Below are positions 26,998 through 35,708 of a DNA stretch of 64,000 bases, one piece after another (position 1 is the stretch's first letter; every line of letters starts with the position of its first letter). The notes under the pieces were generated by a model, which worked only from the letters and a program-made list of their open reading frames with translations, was not told the origin of the DNA and made no database searches. Source of the DNA: CAVUNY01 sp963768585 (GTDB lineage: Bacteria > Chloroflexota > Anaerolineae > Anaerolineales > Anaerolineaceae); contig CAVYIF010000006.1 of the NCBI GenBank assembly GCA_963768585.1, positions 1 through 64,000 on the forward strand, in the 5' to 3' direction. A program made the position numbers and the translations under genes.

Positions 26998-28278
26998 ATG
27001 GAAGCAAAACTCACTCAAAACCCGGCTCAGACAGCCATGCATACTTTCGTCCAGGAAACCGGCGGCTGGGTCGCATCACAATTAGAAGCCTGCACGCGCT
27101 GCGGGATGTGCGCCGAAGCCTGTCATTTCTATCAGGGAACCGGCAATCCCGAATACGCCCCGGTGTGGAAAATCGAGCTGCTCAAGCGCGCCTACGAACA
27201 GCGCTTCACCCTGGTCGGTAAGCTGAAAGTCGGGCTGGGGATCGAAAAACCGGTCCGGGACGATGACCTGATGGACTGGAGCAAAATTATCTATGAAGCC
27301 TGCACCCTGTGCAACAAGTGCTCGATGGTCTGCCCGATGGGCATCAGCCTGGGGCCGATCATTCACAATGTGCGCTCAGGCTTATCCGAGGCAGGCGTCG
27401 TTCCGGCCGACCTGCAGGCTGCAGTCACCAAGCAGTTGAACGAAGGCAGTCCGCTGGGTGTTACCGACGACGTCTTCGAAAGCCGCCTGGAATGGGTCAC
27501 GGACGAATGGGAAGTGGACATTCCGGTGGATGTCAAAGGGGCCGACACCCTGGTGGTTTTCAGCTCGATCGAAATCATGAAATTTCCTGAGAACCTGGCC
27601 TCCATCGCCAAGATCCTCAATACCGCCGGTGAAAAATGGACCCTCAGCACCAAAGGGCGTGAGGTGGTGAACTTCGGCTTCTATGAGGGCAACTTAAAGA
27701 TGACCAAGCTTTTCCTCCAGCGTGTGTTTGACGCGGTCAAAGAACTGGGGGTCAAAAAACTGGTCGTCACCGAATGCGGGCATGCCTATGAAGCCCTGCG
27801 TTGGACCTCATACAATATCATGGATGTGCCCGAAGGCTTGGAAATCACCCACATCGTGGGCTTGATGGGCGAATACGTGCGCAGCGGGCGGATCAAGCTC
27901 AAAACGGGCGCGTTTGACAACGGCACAATCACCTTCCACGACGCCTGCAAAATCCAGCGCCTCGGCGGGCATATCCAGGAACCGCGCGAACTCTTGAAAA
28001 TCCTGGCCCCCAATTCTTTCAAAGAAATGTCGCCAAACCGCGAAGCAGCCATCTGCTGCGGGGGTGGGGGCGGTGTCATCGCCATCAAAGAAGCCGACCC
28101 TGTGCGCTACGCAGCCTTTGAGCTCAAGATCGACCAGATCCGCAGCGTGGGCGCCGATACCGTGGCAATGGCATGTTCCAACTGCCGCCTGCAGTACACC
28201 GACTGCGTACAGCATTTCAACCTGGACTTCAAGGTCGCCGGCCTCAGCCAGATGGTCGCCGATGCCCTGGAGGAATAA
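26998..28278 (+). CDS. isp2: Isp2-type HdrD-like iron-sulfur protein
   Basis: A 426-residue cytoplasmic protein fusing HdrC-like and HdrB-like parts. Two [4Fe-4S] motifs near the N-terminus read CTRCGMCAEAC and CTLCNKCSMVC. The C-terminal half has one complete CCG motif, beginning at HDACKIQ, with ICCGGGGGV and ACSNCRLQY, the type that binds the noncubane cluster of heterodisulfide reductase. The first CCG repeat is reduced to TECGHAYEAL. In Hdr such clusters reduce or form disulfides, so here a lipoyl or persulfide disulfide is a plausible substrate. SD GAGGGAG. It lies 13 bp after isp1. Confidence 0.88.
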   Translation: MEAKLTQNPAQTAMHTFVQETGGWVASQLEACTRCGMCAEACHFYQGTGNPEYAPVWKIELLKRAYEQRFTLVGKLKVGLGIEKPVRDDDLMDWSKIIYEACTLCNKCSMVCPMGISLGPIIHNVRSGLSEAGVVPADLQAAVTKQLNEGSPLGVTDDVFESRLEWVTDEWEVDIPVDVKGADTLVVFSSIEIMKFPENLASIAKILNTAGEKWTLSTKGREVVNFGFYEGNLKMTKLFLQRVFDAVKELGVKKLVVTECGHAYEALRWTSYNIMDVPEGLEITHIVGLMGEYVRSGRIKLKTGAFDNGTITFHDACKIQRLGGHIQEPRELLKILAPNSFKEMSPNREAAICCGGGGGVIAIKEADPVRYAAFELKIDQIRSVGADTVAMACSNCRLQYTDCVQHFNLDFKVAGLSQMVADALEE

Positions 28279-28289
28279 GTGAGGAAACC

Positions 28290-30029
28290 ATGGCACAACA
28301 ACTCGTAATTGATCCCATCACCCGCATTGAAGGCCACCTGCGCATTGAAGCCGCTCTGGATGCCAGCAACAAGGTTACCCAGGCATATTCCTCGGGGACC
28401 ATGGTGCGCGGCATCGAAATCATCCTGCGCGGGCGCGATCCGCGCGAAGCCTGGGCATTTGCCCAACGCGCCTGTGGGGTATGCACCACGGTGCACTCGT
28501 TCGCATCCATTCGCTCGGTGGAAAACGCCCTGGGCATCCAGATTCCCAAAGCGGCCAACCTGATCCGCAACCTGATGATCGCCCAACAGTACGTGCACGA
28601 CCATGTGATGCACTTTTACCACCTGCACGCCCTGGATTGGGTGGATGTCGTCTCCAGCCTGAAGGCCGACCCGGCGCAAACTTCCGCCATCCAGCAGAAG
28701 ATCTCGCCCTGGCCCAACTCGTCCCCGGCTTACTTTGCCGGCGTGCAGTCCAAGGTCCAGGCGATCGTAGACAGTGGGCAGCTCTCTATCTTCGCCAATG
28801 CCTATTGGGGCCACCCGGCCTACAAGCTGCCGCCTGAAGTCAACCTGCTGGCGGTGGCCCACTACCTGGAAGCGCTGGATTGGCAGAAAGATGCCACCAA
28901 GATCCACACCATCTTCGGCGGCAAAAACCCGCATCCCAACTTTGTGGTGGGCGGGGTGCCCATGCCGATCGATCTCAACAGCGACACAGCCCTCAATGCC
29001 GAACGTCTGTCGATCATCAGCGATTCGATCGACCGCATGGTGGCCTTCGTCGACCAGGTTTACCTGCCCGACCTGCTGGCAATTGCCCCCTACTACCTGG
29101 AATACGGCGGTATCGGCGAGGGATTGGGCAACTTCCTGACCTGGGGTGAATTCCCCGGGGAGAACAACAGCGACATCTCAAAATTCCTGGTGCCGAGAGC
29201 GGTGATCCTCAACCGCGACATTGCCAACATCCAGGTGCCGGACCCCAACGATTTCAACAAAATGCAGGAGTTCGTGGCCCGTTCCTGGTACCAGTACGAC
29301 GCCGGCGACCAGGCCGGGCTGCATCCCTGGCAGGGTGAAACCAAATTCAACTACACCGGCCCCAAACCGCCATACGATCTTTTGAACGTGGACCAGAAGT
29401 ATTCCTGGCTCAAGGCGCCGCGCTGGAACAACACCCCCATGGAAGTGGGCCCGCTGGCCCGGGTGCTGGCCATGTATGCCACCGGGCACGCCCAGACCAA
29501 GGAACTGGTCGATCTGGTGCTGAAAACGCTCGACGTTCCCCTGACTGCCGTCTTCTCCACCCTGGGACGGACCGCGGCGCGCGCGATTGAAACCAAGGTG
29601 TTCGCCGATACGATGCGCACCACTTACAACGACCTGATCGCAGAGATCAAGGCCGGCAACACGACCACCTTCAACGGCGATAAATGGGAGCCGGCCACCT
29701 GGCCGGCCCGCGCCCAGGGCTTCGGCTTCATGGAAGCGCCGCGCGGCGCGCTGGGACACTGGATCATCATCCAGAACGGCAAGATCGAAAACTACCAGAT
29801 GGTGGTGCCCACCACCTGGAACGGCTCGCCGCGTGACGGTCAGGACCAGGCCGGGGCCTACGAAGCTTCGCTGGTCGGAACGCCCCTGGCGAAACCGGAA
29901 TGGCCGCTGGAAATCCTGCGCACAATCCACTCCTTTGACCCGTGCATGGCCTGTGCCATCCATATGGTCGATGCCAAGGGCACCGACCTGGGCGAAGTCG
30001 GCATCGGCCTGAATGTGTGCGTCGAATAA
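28290..30029 (+). CDS. hynL: [NiFe] hydrogenase large subunit
   Basis: A 579-residue catalytic subunit. The nickel ligands are in RACGVCTTVHSF (Cys62, Cys65) and DPCMACAIH (Cys552, Cys555). His558 is followed by a 21-residue C-terminal tail that the maturation protease should remove after the active site is built. The N-terminal IDPITRIEGHLRIE is invariant in group 1 enzymes. The ATG at 28290 follows GTGAGGAAACC and starts 11 bp after isp2; the upstream in-frame extension to 28173 lies within isp2. It oxidises H2, or evolves it, at the outer face of the membrane with HynS. Confidence 0.96.
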   Translation: MAQQLVIDPITRIEGHLRIEAALDASNKVTQAYSSGTMVRGIEIILRGRDPREAWAFAQRACGVCTTVHSFASIRSVENALGIQIPKAANLIRNLMIAQQYVHDHVMHFYHLHALDWVDVVSSLKADPAQTSAIQQKISPWPNSSPAYFAGVQSKVQAIVDSGQLSIFANAYWGHPAYKLPPEVNLLAVAHYLEALDWQKDATKIHTIFGGKNPHPNFVVGGVPMPIDLNSDTALNAERLSIISDSIDRMVAFVDQVYLPDLLAIAPYYLEYGGIGEGLGNFLTWGEFPGENNSDISKFLVPRAVILNRDIANIQVPDPNDFNKMQEFVARSWYQYDAGDQAGLHPWQGETKFNYTGPKPPYDLLNVDQKYSWLKAPRWNNTPMEVGPLARVLAMYATGHAQTKELVDLVLKTLDVPLTAVFSTLGRTAARAIETKVFADTMRTTYNDLIAEIKAGNTTTFNGDKWEPATWPARAQGFGFMEAPRGALGHWIIIQNGKIENYQMVVPTTWNGSPRDGQDQAGAYEASLVGTPLAKPEWPLEILRTIHSFDPCMACAIHMVDAKGTDLGEVGIGLNVCVE

Positions 30030-30034
30030 CCGCG

Positions 30035-30562
30035 ATGCCAAATCCTGATCGAAAAATCGTGTTGGGTCTGGGCAACCTGTTAAATAAAGACGAAGGGCTG
30101 GGCGTTCAAGCCGTTAAGCTGCTGGACGCCCGGCTTGGCCCTCAGAACGGGGTGGAACTGCTGGACGGCGGCGTGCTGGGTCTATCCCTGCTGATGCTGG
30201 TCGAGGAATGCAGCCACCTGCTGATCCTGGATGCGGTGGATAACGACCAGCCGCCGGGCAGCGTGATTGAGCTGGCGCGCGATCAAATCCCGCTGTACAC
30301 GGGCATCAAGATGTCGCAGCACCAGATCACCTTTCAGGAGGTGCTCGGGCTGGCAAAAATGCGCGATCACCTGCCCGAGAACCTGCACCTGATCGGGATC
30401 CAACCCCGAGATCTTTCCATCGGTCTCGATCTCAGCCCGGAGGTCGCCCAGGCCCTGCCGCAAGTCCTGCGGCGCGCCGCTGCCGTCCTGCAAACCTGGG
30501 GCCTGATCCCGGCAAACCAGGAAGATGAAACGGGCTTTGCAATGATCAATTCATCACATTAG
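30035..30562 (+). CDS. hynD: Hydrogenase maturation protease (HybD/HyaD family)
   Basis: A 175-residue endopeptidase that clips the C-terminal tail of the large subunit after nickel insertion. LGLGNLLNKDEGLGVQAV gives the first nickel-sensing acidic residue, LLDGGVLG and LLILDAVDN the second, and the late His is in SQHQITFQEVL. The length is usual for the family. The ATG at 30035 is 5 bp after the hynL stop, so the genes are tightly coupled. The last 25 or so residues extend beyond the usual core and are not conserved in any way I recognise. Confidence 0.92.
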   Translation: MPNPDRKIVLGLGNLLNKDEGLGVQAVKLLDARLGPQNGVELLDGGVLGLSLLMLVEECSHLLILDAVDNDQPPGSVIELARDQIPLYTGIKMSQHQITFQEVLGLAKMRDHLPENLHLIGIQPRDLSIGLDLSPEVAQALPQVLRRAAAVLQTWGLIPANQEDETGFAMINSSH

Positions 30563-30578
30563 GAGATTGTTACCATTA
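30562..30578 (+). promoter_or_regulatory. Copy 2 of the GGAGATTGTTAYCATTA element
   Basis: GGAGATTGTTACCATTA differs by one base from 22311-22327. The match extends upstream as CAC-x-T-x-A, giving 21 of 24 identical positions (30555-30578 against 22304-22327). It abuts the lipoate ligase ATG. Confidence 0.45.
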
Positions 30579-31624
30579 TGGATTATTTATTCCTCGATGC
30601 CGTCAGCTGGCAGCGCAGCCAATCTCTCTATCATGCTGCCGCATACCTGGAACGGGAAGTTCTGTTGATTCTGCGCCCGGCAACGCCCTACATTTGCCTG
30701 GGGTTCCACCAGGATGCCGAACAAGAAATCGATCTGGAATACGCAAAATCTCAGGATATCCCCGTATTCCGGCGAGAGGTGGGGGGAGGCGCGGTCTACC
30801 TGGATGGCCAGCAGCTTTTTTACCAGTTGGTGCTGCACGCCGACCGCCCGGCGGTACCCGCCAACAAAGCCCAGTTTTACCGCAAATACCTGCAGCCGGT
30901 AGTGGATACTTACCGCGAATTTGGCGTCCCGGCCGAGTACAAACCGGTTAATGATATTATCGCCAACGGCCGAAAAATATCAGGCAACGGTGCCGCCCAG
31001 ATCGAAAACAGCCTTGTGCTGGTTGGCAACTTCATTCAGGATTTTCCCTATGAAATGATGACCCGGGTGCTGCGCGTTCCGGATGAGAAATTCCGCGACA
31101 AAGTGTTTAAGACGATGAGCGAGAACCTGACCACCTTCAAGCGCGAGACGGGCAGGATCCCGGCCAACAGCGATCTGGCCCAGGCCCTGGTGAAGCGGTA
31201 TGAACCTTTACTGGGAAAGATGACCTCCTGCGAGCTGGATGACGAACTGGCAAACAAGGCGGATGAACTTTTCGCGGAGATGCATACCCCCGAGTGGCTG
31301 CTGGCAAACGACCGCCGCCGCCCAAATGCTGGCCAGGTTAAGATCGCCGAAGGAATTTTTGTCGTTCAAAAAATGCTCAAAACACCGGGCGGGTTGATCC
31401 GGCTGACCGCCGTGGAACGCGACGGGCTGCTTTCTGACGTGCATATCTCCGGCGACTTCTTCTTTTTCCCGGCGCAGGTTCTACCGGACCTGGAATCGTC
31501 ACTACAAGGTATTCCCAGCCAGCCCGAGGCAATCAACGCGGCTGTCGCCCGCTTCTACCAGCAGTACCGGGTCGAATCGCCCGGGGTGGTCCCGGCCGAT
31601 TTCGGCCAGATGTTCGCCGGCTAA
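30578..31624 (+). CDS. lplA: Lipoate-protein ligase A family enzyme (sLpl-like)
   Basis: A 348-residue lipoate ligase with both the catalytic domain and a C-terminal accessory domain. VFRREVGGGAVYLDGQQLFY and NDIIANGRKISGNGAAQ are the lipoate/AMP binding loops, with Lys in the GRKISG motif. It should attach lipoate to Lys74 of the LbpA-like protein in the same operon, as sLpl(AB) does for LbpA in sHdr clusters. Its start is preceded by the same GGAGATTGTTAYCATTA element as the regulator promoter; AGGAG here is 12 nt from the ATG, slightly long for an SD. A strong terminator follows. Confidence 0.88.
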   Translation: MDYLFLDAVSWQRSQSLYHAAAYLEREVLLILRPATPYICLGFHQDAEQEIDLEYAKSQDIPVFRREVGGGAVYLDGQQLFYQLVLHADRPAVPANKAQFYRKYLQPVVDTYREFGVPAEYKPVNDIIANGRKISGNGAAQIENSLVLVGNFIQDFPYEMMTRVLRVPDEKFRDKVFKTMSENLTTFKRETGRIPANSDLAQALVKRYEPLLGKMTSCELDDELANKADELFAEMHTPEWLLANDRRRPNAGQVKIAEGIFVVQKMLKTPGGLIRLTAVERDGLLSDVHISGDFFFFPAQVLPDLESSLQGIPSQPEAINAAVARFYQQYRVESPGVVPADFGQMFAG

Positions 31625-31652
31625 TTTTTTCTCACATATCAATAGGATTCAT

Positions 31653-31694
31653 CGGTTGAATTGGGCATAAGCGCCCAATTCAACCGCTTTTTTT
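31653..31694 (+). terminator. Intrinsic terminator of the hydrogenase/sulfur-carrier operon
   Basis: A perfect 14-bp stem (31653-31666 with 31673-31686), a 6-nt loop and a run of eight T (31687 onward) lie 28 nt after the lipoate ligase. The lyase-like gene converges from the other side at 31705. Confidence 0.93.
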
Positions 31695-31704
31695 ATCCGC
31701 ATCC

Positions 31705-33807
31705 TCACCCGATGATGCGTTCGCCTTTGATAAAATCGTGGATCAGCAGGTGGCCGTTAAAGTTGATCGACACCTTGCCGGTGTTGAACTCGGCTGTGGC
31801 ATACGGATTCTGCCAGCGCGGATAATCGCGCAAGGAAATCTCCTTGCCATCCACGGTCAGCGGTCCATCCCAACCAAAACGCACCTGGCCGATGCCCGGA
31901 GCAAAGTAGTTGACCTGCAAGCCGTTTACCTCTACTCGCGAAGTGGCCACCGATTTTACAAAATAATCGAAGGAACTGTTGACAGCCTTGCGCCCAACCT
32001 GGCACAGCCACACATTTTGCAGCCCCAGGGCAATCACCTCCTGTCCGACATCGGGACCTTCCGTCTGCCAGCGGTAAGGTTGGTGAGAATACAGGGCCAC
32101 ATACCCATCCCCTTTGCGTCCAAAGATCCAACCCCCGCCGCTGGTCGCCTCCAATTCTCTGACCTCGTCGAACGCCCAGCGCGGGAAGTAGGCATGCGTG
32201 AAGCCGTAATGGCGGCTCTCCAACGGTTTGGGACTGGGGTGGCGGTCGATGTTATAGATCGAGACCAGCACGCTGCGGTGCTGCGCCGTGCGCGGGAAGC
32301 GGCCCTGGGAGGCCCAGTAGCTGGGACGCTGGCTGTCATCCTCCTTCAACCCGTCCGGATTGGTGACAAAAACCACCGCATACGGGCCGAGTGTGGCCTG
32401 CCAGACATGCTGCTGGTAGCCTTTTTCACCTTTACGGTAATCCTGGGCGCAGGAAAGCATACAATCCGGCGTGCGGAAGGTGACTTTATTGACCTCTGAC
32501 ATGATTGTGCCGTTTGAATTGGGGTTAAGCAGGCTGGAAGCGGGCCCGAGCAGCCCTACCGACTGCAGCGTTTTGGCCAGGTCTTTTAAATCCTTAAAGT
32601 CCGGATAATGCCACAGATCCCACAGGTCGGCGGTACGGATGGTGAGATCGATAACCTTAGGATGGGTAAAAGCGCCCATGGCCCACCAGATTTCGACGTC
32701 TTTCTCATCGCTGAAACTCAGTCCATATTTTTGGGCGGCTTCATCCGTGATAGGGATCGAATGCCGTTCAAAGTTCTGCATCTCAGAGGGCATATCCAGG
32801 GCGAGTTCTTCGATCACCTGCGGCAAACGGTAGCCGCTGGTAACCAGGGCCGCTTCGGACATACCCAACCCTTGAAACCGGCCGTAGCCCCAGGCCAGGG
32901 CCTGCAGGGTGACGATGCTGTCGCCGGCGGCAGATTTGACATGGTAAGCCGCGGCCCGCCCATGCGAGGTGCCGTACTGACCATAGAAGGAATCTACGGC
33001 GATGTCGAAGAAAAGCAGGTCCACCAACATGGTAGCCCGGCGCACAATCTGATCGTCCTGCGCAAAATCGACCAGGTTGAGCAGGGCCGAAAAATCCATG
33101 TTGTAATAAACTACCGAATCCCACTCGGCCATGCCCGTACGGGCGCGCCAATCGATCCAGCGCAGGATTTTCTGAGCGGCATGCGCCATGTGCCAGCGCC
33201 CGGTCTGCCCATTGTTGGGAAAGACCGCATCCTGATAAAGCTGCCCGGCCAGGAATTCGGAACTCCAAGCCAGAATCTGGTGATTTTCTGTCCATAATTC
33301 CATCATGGTTGGGTTGGGCTCGTCCAACCAGTATTTAAAATTGAGCATGGCCTGGCGGATGCCGGTCTCCTGGTCGAAGGTAAGTTTGCCCGATCCCAGG
33401 TAGCGGTATATCAGGCGCACCAGCCCGCTCATGGTGAAATCGGCGGTGTCCTGGCGGGCATTGACAAAATCCAGGGCAGCCTGGAGGGCCGGAGCGGAGA
33501 CCGAGTCTATCGCACCCGCTTCGAGCTTGACCAGGTCGGTAAAAATCCCCCCGCGATCCTCCTGCGTGGGGCGGGCAGCGGCAAAATCCAGGAACAATTT
33601 TCGGCGTTCGTTGAAACTGGCGGCAAGCGGCGTGCGTATAAATCGCGTGTCATCGGCCTGGGGTTGGCGCGGGATTGATTCGCCCGTGCGCAGGGGGGGC
33701 CACTGCGGGCGGGTAGCGGTCTGCTGGTCCAGGATCAGCACACCGGCCGCCGCCGCGGTGAGGGCCGCCCCGGTAATCAATCTTCGGCGAGAAATTTTAA
33801 TCGTCAC
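31705..33807 (-). CDS. Tat-exported predicted polysaccharide-lyase-like protein
   Basis: A 700-residue protein with an N-terminal Tat-type signal (ISRRRLITGAALTAAAAG). The first half is helix-rich with ENHQILAWSSEFLAGQLY and YYNMDFSALLNLVDF, the look of an (alpha/alpha) toroid; the second half is beta-rich. This two-part layout is that of heparinase/alginate/chondroitin-lyase families, and His and Tyr candidates are present, but I cannot assign a PL family. Neighbours are a kinase-fold gene (overlapping by 4 bp) and nagB, so an extracellular amino-sugar polymer is a reasonable target (inference). It could also be a hydrolase or a non-catalytic binder. Confidence 0.6.
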   Translation of the reverse strand: MTIKISRRRLITGAALTAAAAGVLILDQQTATRPQWPPLRTGESIPRQPQADDTRFIRTPLAASFNERRKLFLDFAAARPTQEDRGGIFTDLVKLEAGAIDSVSAPALQAALDFVNARQDTADFTMSGLVRLIYRYLGSGKLTFDQETGIRQAMLNFKYWLDEPNPTMMELWTENHQILAWSSEFLAGQLYQDAVFPNNGQTGRWHMAHAAQKILRWIDWRARTGMAEWDSVVYYNMDFSALLNLVDFAQDDQIVRRATMLVDLLFFDIAVDSFYGQYGTSHGRAAAYHVKSAAGDSIVTLQALAWGYGRFQGLGMSEAALVTSGYRLPQVIEELALDMPSEMQNFERHSIPITDEAAQKYGLSFSDEKDVEIWWAMGAFTHPKVIDLTIRTADLWDLWHYPDFKDLKDLAKTLQSVGLLGPASSLLNPNSNGTIMSEVNKVTFRTPDCMLSCAQDYRKGEKGYQQHVWQATLGPYAVVFVTNPDGLKEDDSQRPSYWASQGRFPRTAQHRSVLVSIYNIDRHPSPKPLESRHYGFTHAYFPRWAFDEVRELEATSGGGWIFGRKGDGYVALYSHQPYRWQTEGPDVGQEVIALGLQNVWLCQVGRKAVNSSFDYFVKSVATSRVEVNGLQVNYFAPGIGQVRFGWDGPLTVDGKEISLRDYPRWQNPYATAEFNTGKVSINFNGHLLIHDFIKGERIIG

Positions 33808-34823
33808 GCCATGCCCTGCCTTTCGATCTCAACCAACGGATAGGCTTCAAATTCGCGGCGGTAGCCGTCCTGGATCCTGACCAGTCGGCGGCGCAGGTTC
33901 TGCAGCCATTCCGGCTCATTCTCTGCCGGCCCGCCGGATAACGAATGGGCGATGCGGGCAAAGCTGACCAGGTTGTGCCAGCGCAGGAAGATTGGAATCC
34001 GGCGCAGAGCCGTCTCGTCAATGGGGCGCAGCGAGCGGTATCCGCTCACGAAGGATTGAAACCGCTCATCTTCAAGATTTACAGCGGAACTGCGGTCCTC
34101 GAACAGGTCGCGCAGGGCAAAAGCGATATCGGCGGTAAACCAGTGCGGTCCGCAGTCATCGAAATCAAGAACGGCCGGGCTGGTCCCATCCCAGCAGAGA
34201 TTATCCAGTTCGTAATCGAAATGGATCGTGCCAAAAGAATCCCCTGCCGGCAGGCCGGAAAGAACCCCTTCAACGTATCCCAGCTCGCGCCAGGCAGCCG
34301 TCTCCGCCGGCGGCAGGCCAGCCCGAACCATACTCAGCCAATCCTGCCAGGCCGGGCGGTCATGGGGGATAAAACCTCGCGCAGCCTGGTGCAGTTGGGC
34401 CAGGCTGCGCCCCCAGCGGGAAAAATCTTGCGGGGTGAGCTGGTCGAATGCCAGATGGGCACCTGGCAAGGCTTCAAACAAAACGGCATGGAACAGGCCC
34501 AGGTCGGTTGAGACGCTTTCCACCAACCTGCCGGCGCGAGAGGGGCGCGGCAGGGCGGCACGCACGCCGCGCCCTGAAAGGTAGCTGATAAATTCCAATT
34601 CGCCCGCAACCGCCTCAGGAGAGCGCTCACTGGCATGGTTGAAGCGTAAAAAAGTCCTGCTTTCAGGAGTTTGCACCACGCACACGAAATTAGCACTGGC
34701 GCGCAGAATGCGCACATCGCAATCCCGACTCACCCAGGCTGAAGCGATCTGGGCGGCGACCGGGCTGCGCCACTCGCCGTCCACCGTGTCGAAGAAGCGC
34801 TTCATCAGGCCTAAATGCATCAT
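33804..34823 (-). CDS. Aminoglycoside-phosphotransferase-fold kinase
   Basis: A 339-residue APH/choline-kinase-fold protein. The catalytic loop reads IHFDYELDN (Asp base and Asn) and the metal-binding loop AVLDFDDCG. The N-lobe Lys is not obvious: the segment FLRFNHASE occupies its place. Because it sits between nagB and a lyase-like gene, it may phosphorylate an amino sugar or related alcohol to feed NagB, and true drug resistance is unlikely. Its ends overlap both neighbours by 4 bp, making a translationally coupled three-gene unit. Confidence 0.8.
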   Translation of the reverse strand: MMHLGLMKRFFDTVDGEWRSPVAAQIASAWVSRDCDVRILRASANFVCVVQTPESRTFLRFNHASERSPEAVAGELEFISYLSGRGVRAALPRPSRAGRLVESVSTDLGLFHAVLFEALPGAHLAFDQLTPQDFSRWGRSLAQLHQAARGFIPHDRPAWQDWLSMVRAGLPPAETAAWRELGYVEGVLSGLPAGDSFGTIHFDYELDNLCWDGTSPAVLDFDDCGPHWFTADIAFALRDLFEDRSSAVNLEDERFQSFVSGYRSLRPIDETALRRIPIFLRWHNLVSFARIAHSLSGGPAENEPEWLQNLRRRLVRIQDGYRREFEAYPLVEIERQGMA

Positions 34824-35605
34824 CGCTGGGGTTCCGAAAGCAGCCCGGCCGATTCGGCGTCCAGGTAGAGGCGGCAGTGGCTGGCCTTGCGCAGCAGAGA
34901 TGCCGGACAGTTTTCGGTGAGCGGCCCGTTCAAGGCTGAGCGTACGGCCTCAGCCTTGCGCGCCTCCGGCACGATGCACAGCATGGCTCTGGCTGCCAGC
35001 AAGGCCGGGATGGTCATGGTCAGAGCGTGGGTCGGCACATCCTCCAGGGAGGGGAAATGACCCTCACCCACTTGCTGGCGGCGGCTCTTTTCATCGAGCC
35101 GGACGATTTTTACGCGCGCCGGATCGCTAAAATCGGCGTAAGGCGGGTCGTTAAACGCCAGATGGCCGTTTTCGCCGATTCCCAGGGCGCACAGGTCGGC
35201 GGGATGATCCTGCAGAAGGGAGGCATAGCGGCTGCACTCGCCCTGCAGGTCGGCCGCATCGCCGGTAATACCGTGAAAAGCTGCAGGATGGACAATATCG
35301 ATGATCTTTTCATGCAGGAAGCGGCGGAAGCTGGCTGGATGGTCCGGCTTCATCCCGGCATACTCATCCATATGAAAGATCTGGACCTTTGACCAATCCA
35401 CCCCGGGCAGCTGGCCAAGAGCCTGCAGAAAAGTGAGCTGCGAGTTGCCGGTAGCCAGCACCAGGTTGGCCTGCCCGCGCTCAGCGATGGCAGCCTGCAG
35501 AATCTCGACCGCTCGCCGGGCAGCCGCCTGGCCCAGGGCCTGGTTGGTCGGATAAACTTCGACGGGGAGTTTTTCTACGGTGAAAGAACGTTCAGGTTGA
35601 ATCAT
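34820..35605 (-). CDS. nagB: Glucosamine-6-phosphate deaminase/6-phosphogluconolactonase-fold protein
   Basis: A 261-residue NagB-type isomerase. LATGNSQLTFLQAL binds the sugar phosphate, FHMDEYAGM carries the acid-base Asp, and GIGENGHLAFNDP holds the Glu/His pair typical of NagB. It would convert glucosamine-6-phosphate to fructose-6-phosphate plus ammonia. The C-terminus lacks an obvious allosteric segment. A large palindrome with promoter elements sits directly upstream. Together with the GH20 gene at 46.7 kb it suggests use of N-acetylglucosamine-containing polymers. Confidence 0.88.
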   Translation of the reverse strand: MIQPERSFTVEKLPVEVYPTNQALGQAAARRAVEILQAAIAERGQANLVLATGNSQLTFLQALGQLPGVDWSKVQIFHMDEYAGMKPDHPASFRRFLHEKIIDIVHPAAFHGITGDAADLQGECSRYASLLQDHPADLCALGIGENGHLAFNDPPYADFSDPARVKIVRLDEKSRRQQVGEGHFPSLEDVPTHALTMTIPALLAARAMLCIVPEARKAEAVRSALNGPLTENCPASLLRKASHCRLYLDAESAGLLSEPQR

Positions 35606-35612
35606 TGGGACC

Positions 35613-35663
35613 TCTGCTAAAATACGTTTGGTAAACGATGCTCGTCAAACGTATTTTAGCAGA
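35613..35663 (-). promoter_or_regulatory. Long palindromic operator/promoter of the nagB operon
   Basis: Two perfect 18-bp arms (35613-35630 and 35646-35663) flank 15 nt. On the minus strand they hold TTGACG (35648-35643) 18 bp from TATTTT (35624-35619), and also the extended -10 TGC-TAAAAT in the outer arm. A repressor binding the palindrome would block either promoter. nagB begins 8 nt beyond the inner arm. Confidence 0.6.
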
Positions 35664-35708
35664 TAAGTGGATCAGGGTCCTCTTGCAGCGCGGTTTTGCC
35701 GGCGCGAG

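Noticed and set aside
25158..30029. Mvh/Hdr (group 3c) electron-bifurcating hydrogenase
   Set aside because: A Tat signal, C-terminal anchor and cytochrome b subunit show a membrane-bound, outward-facing group 1 enzyme; no HdrA or flavin subunit is present.
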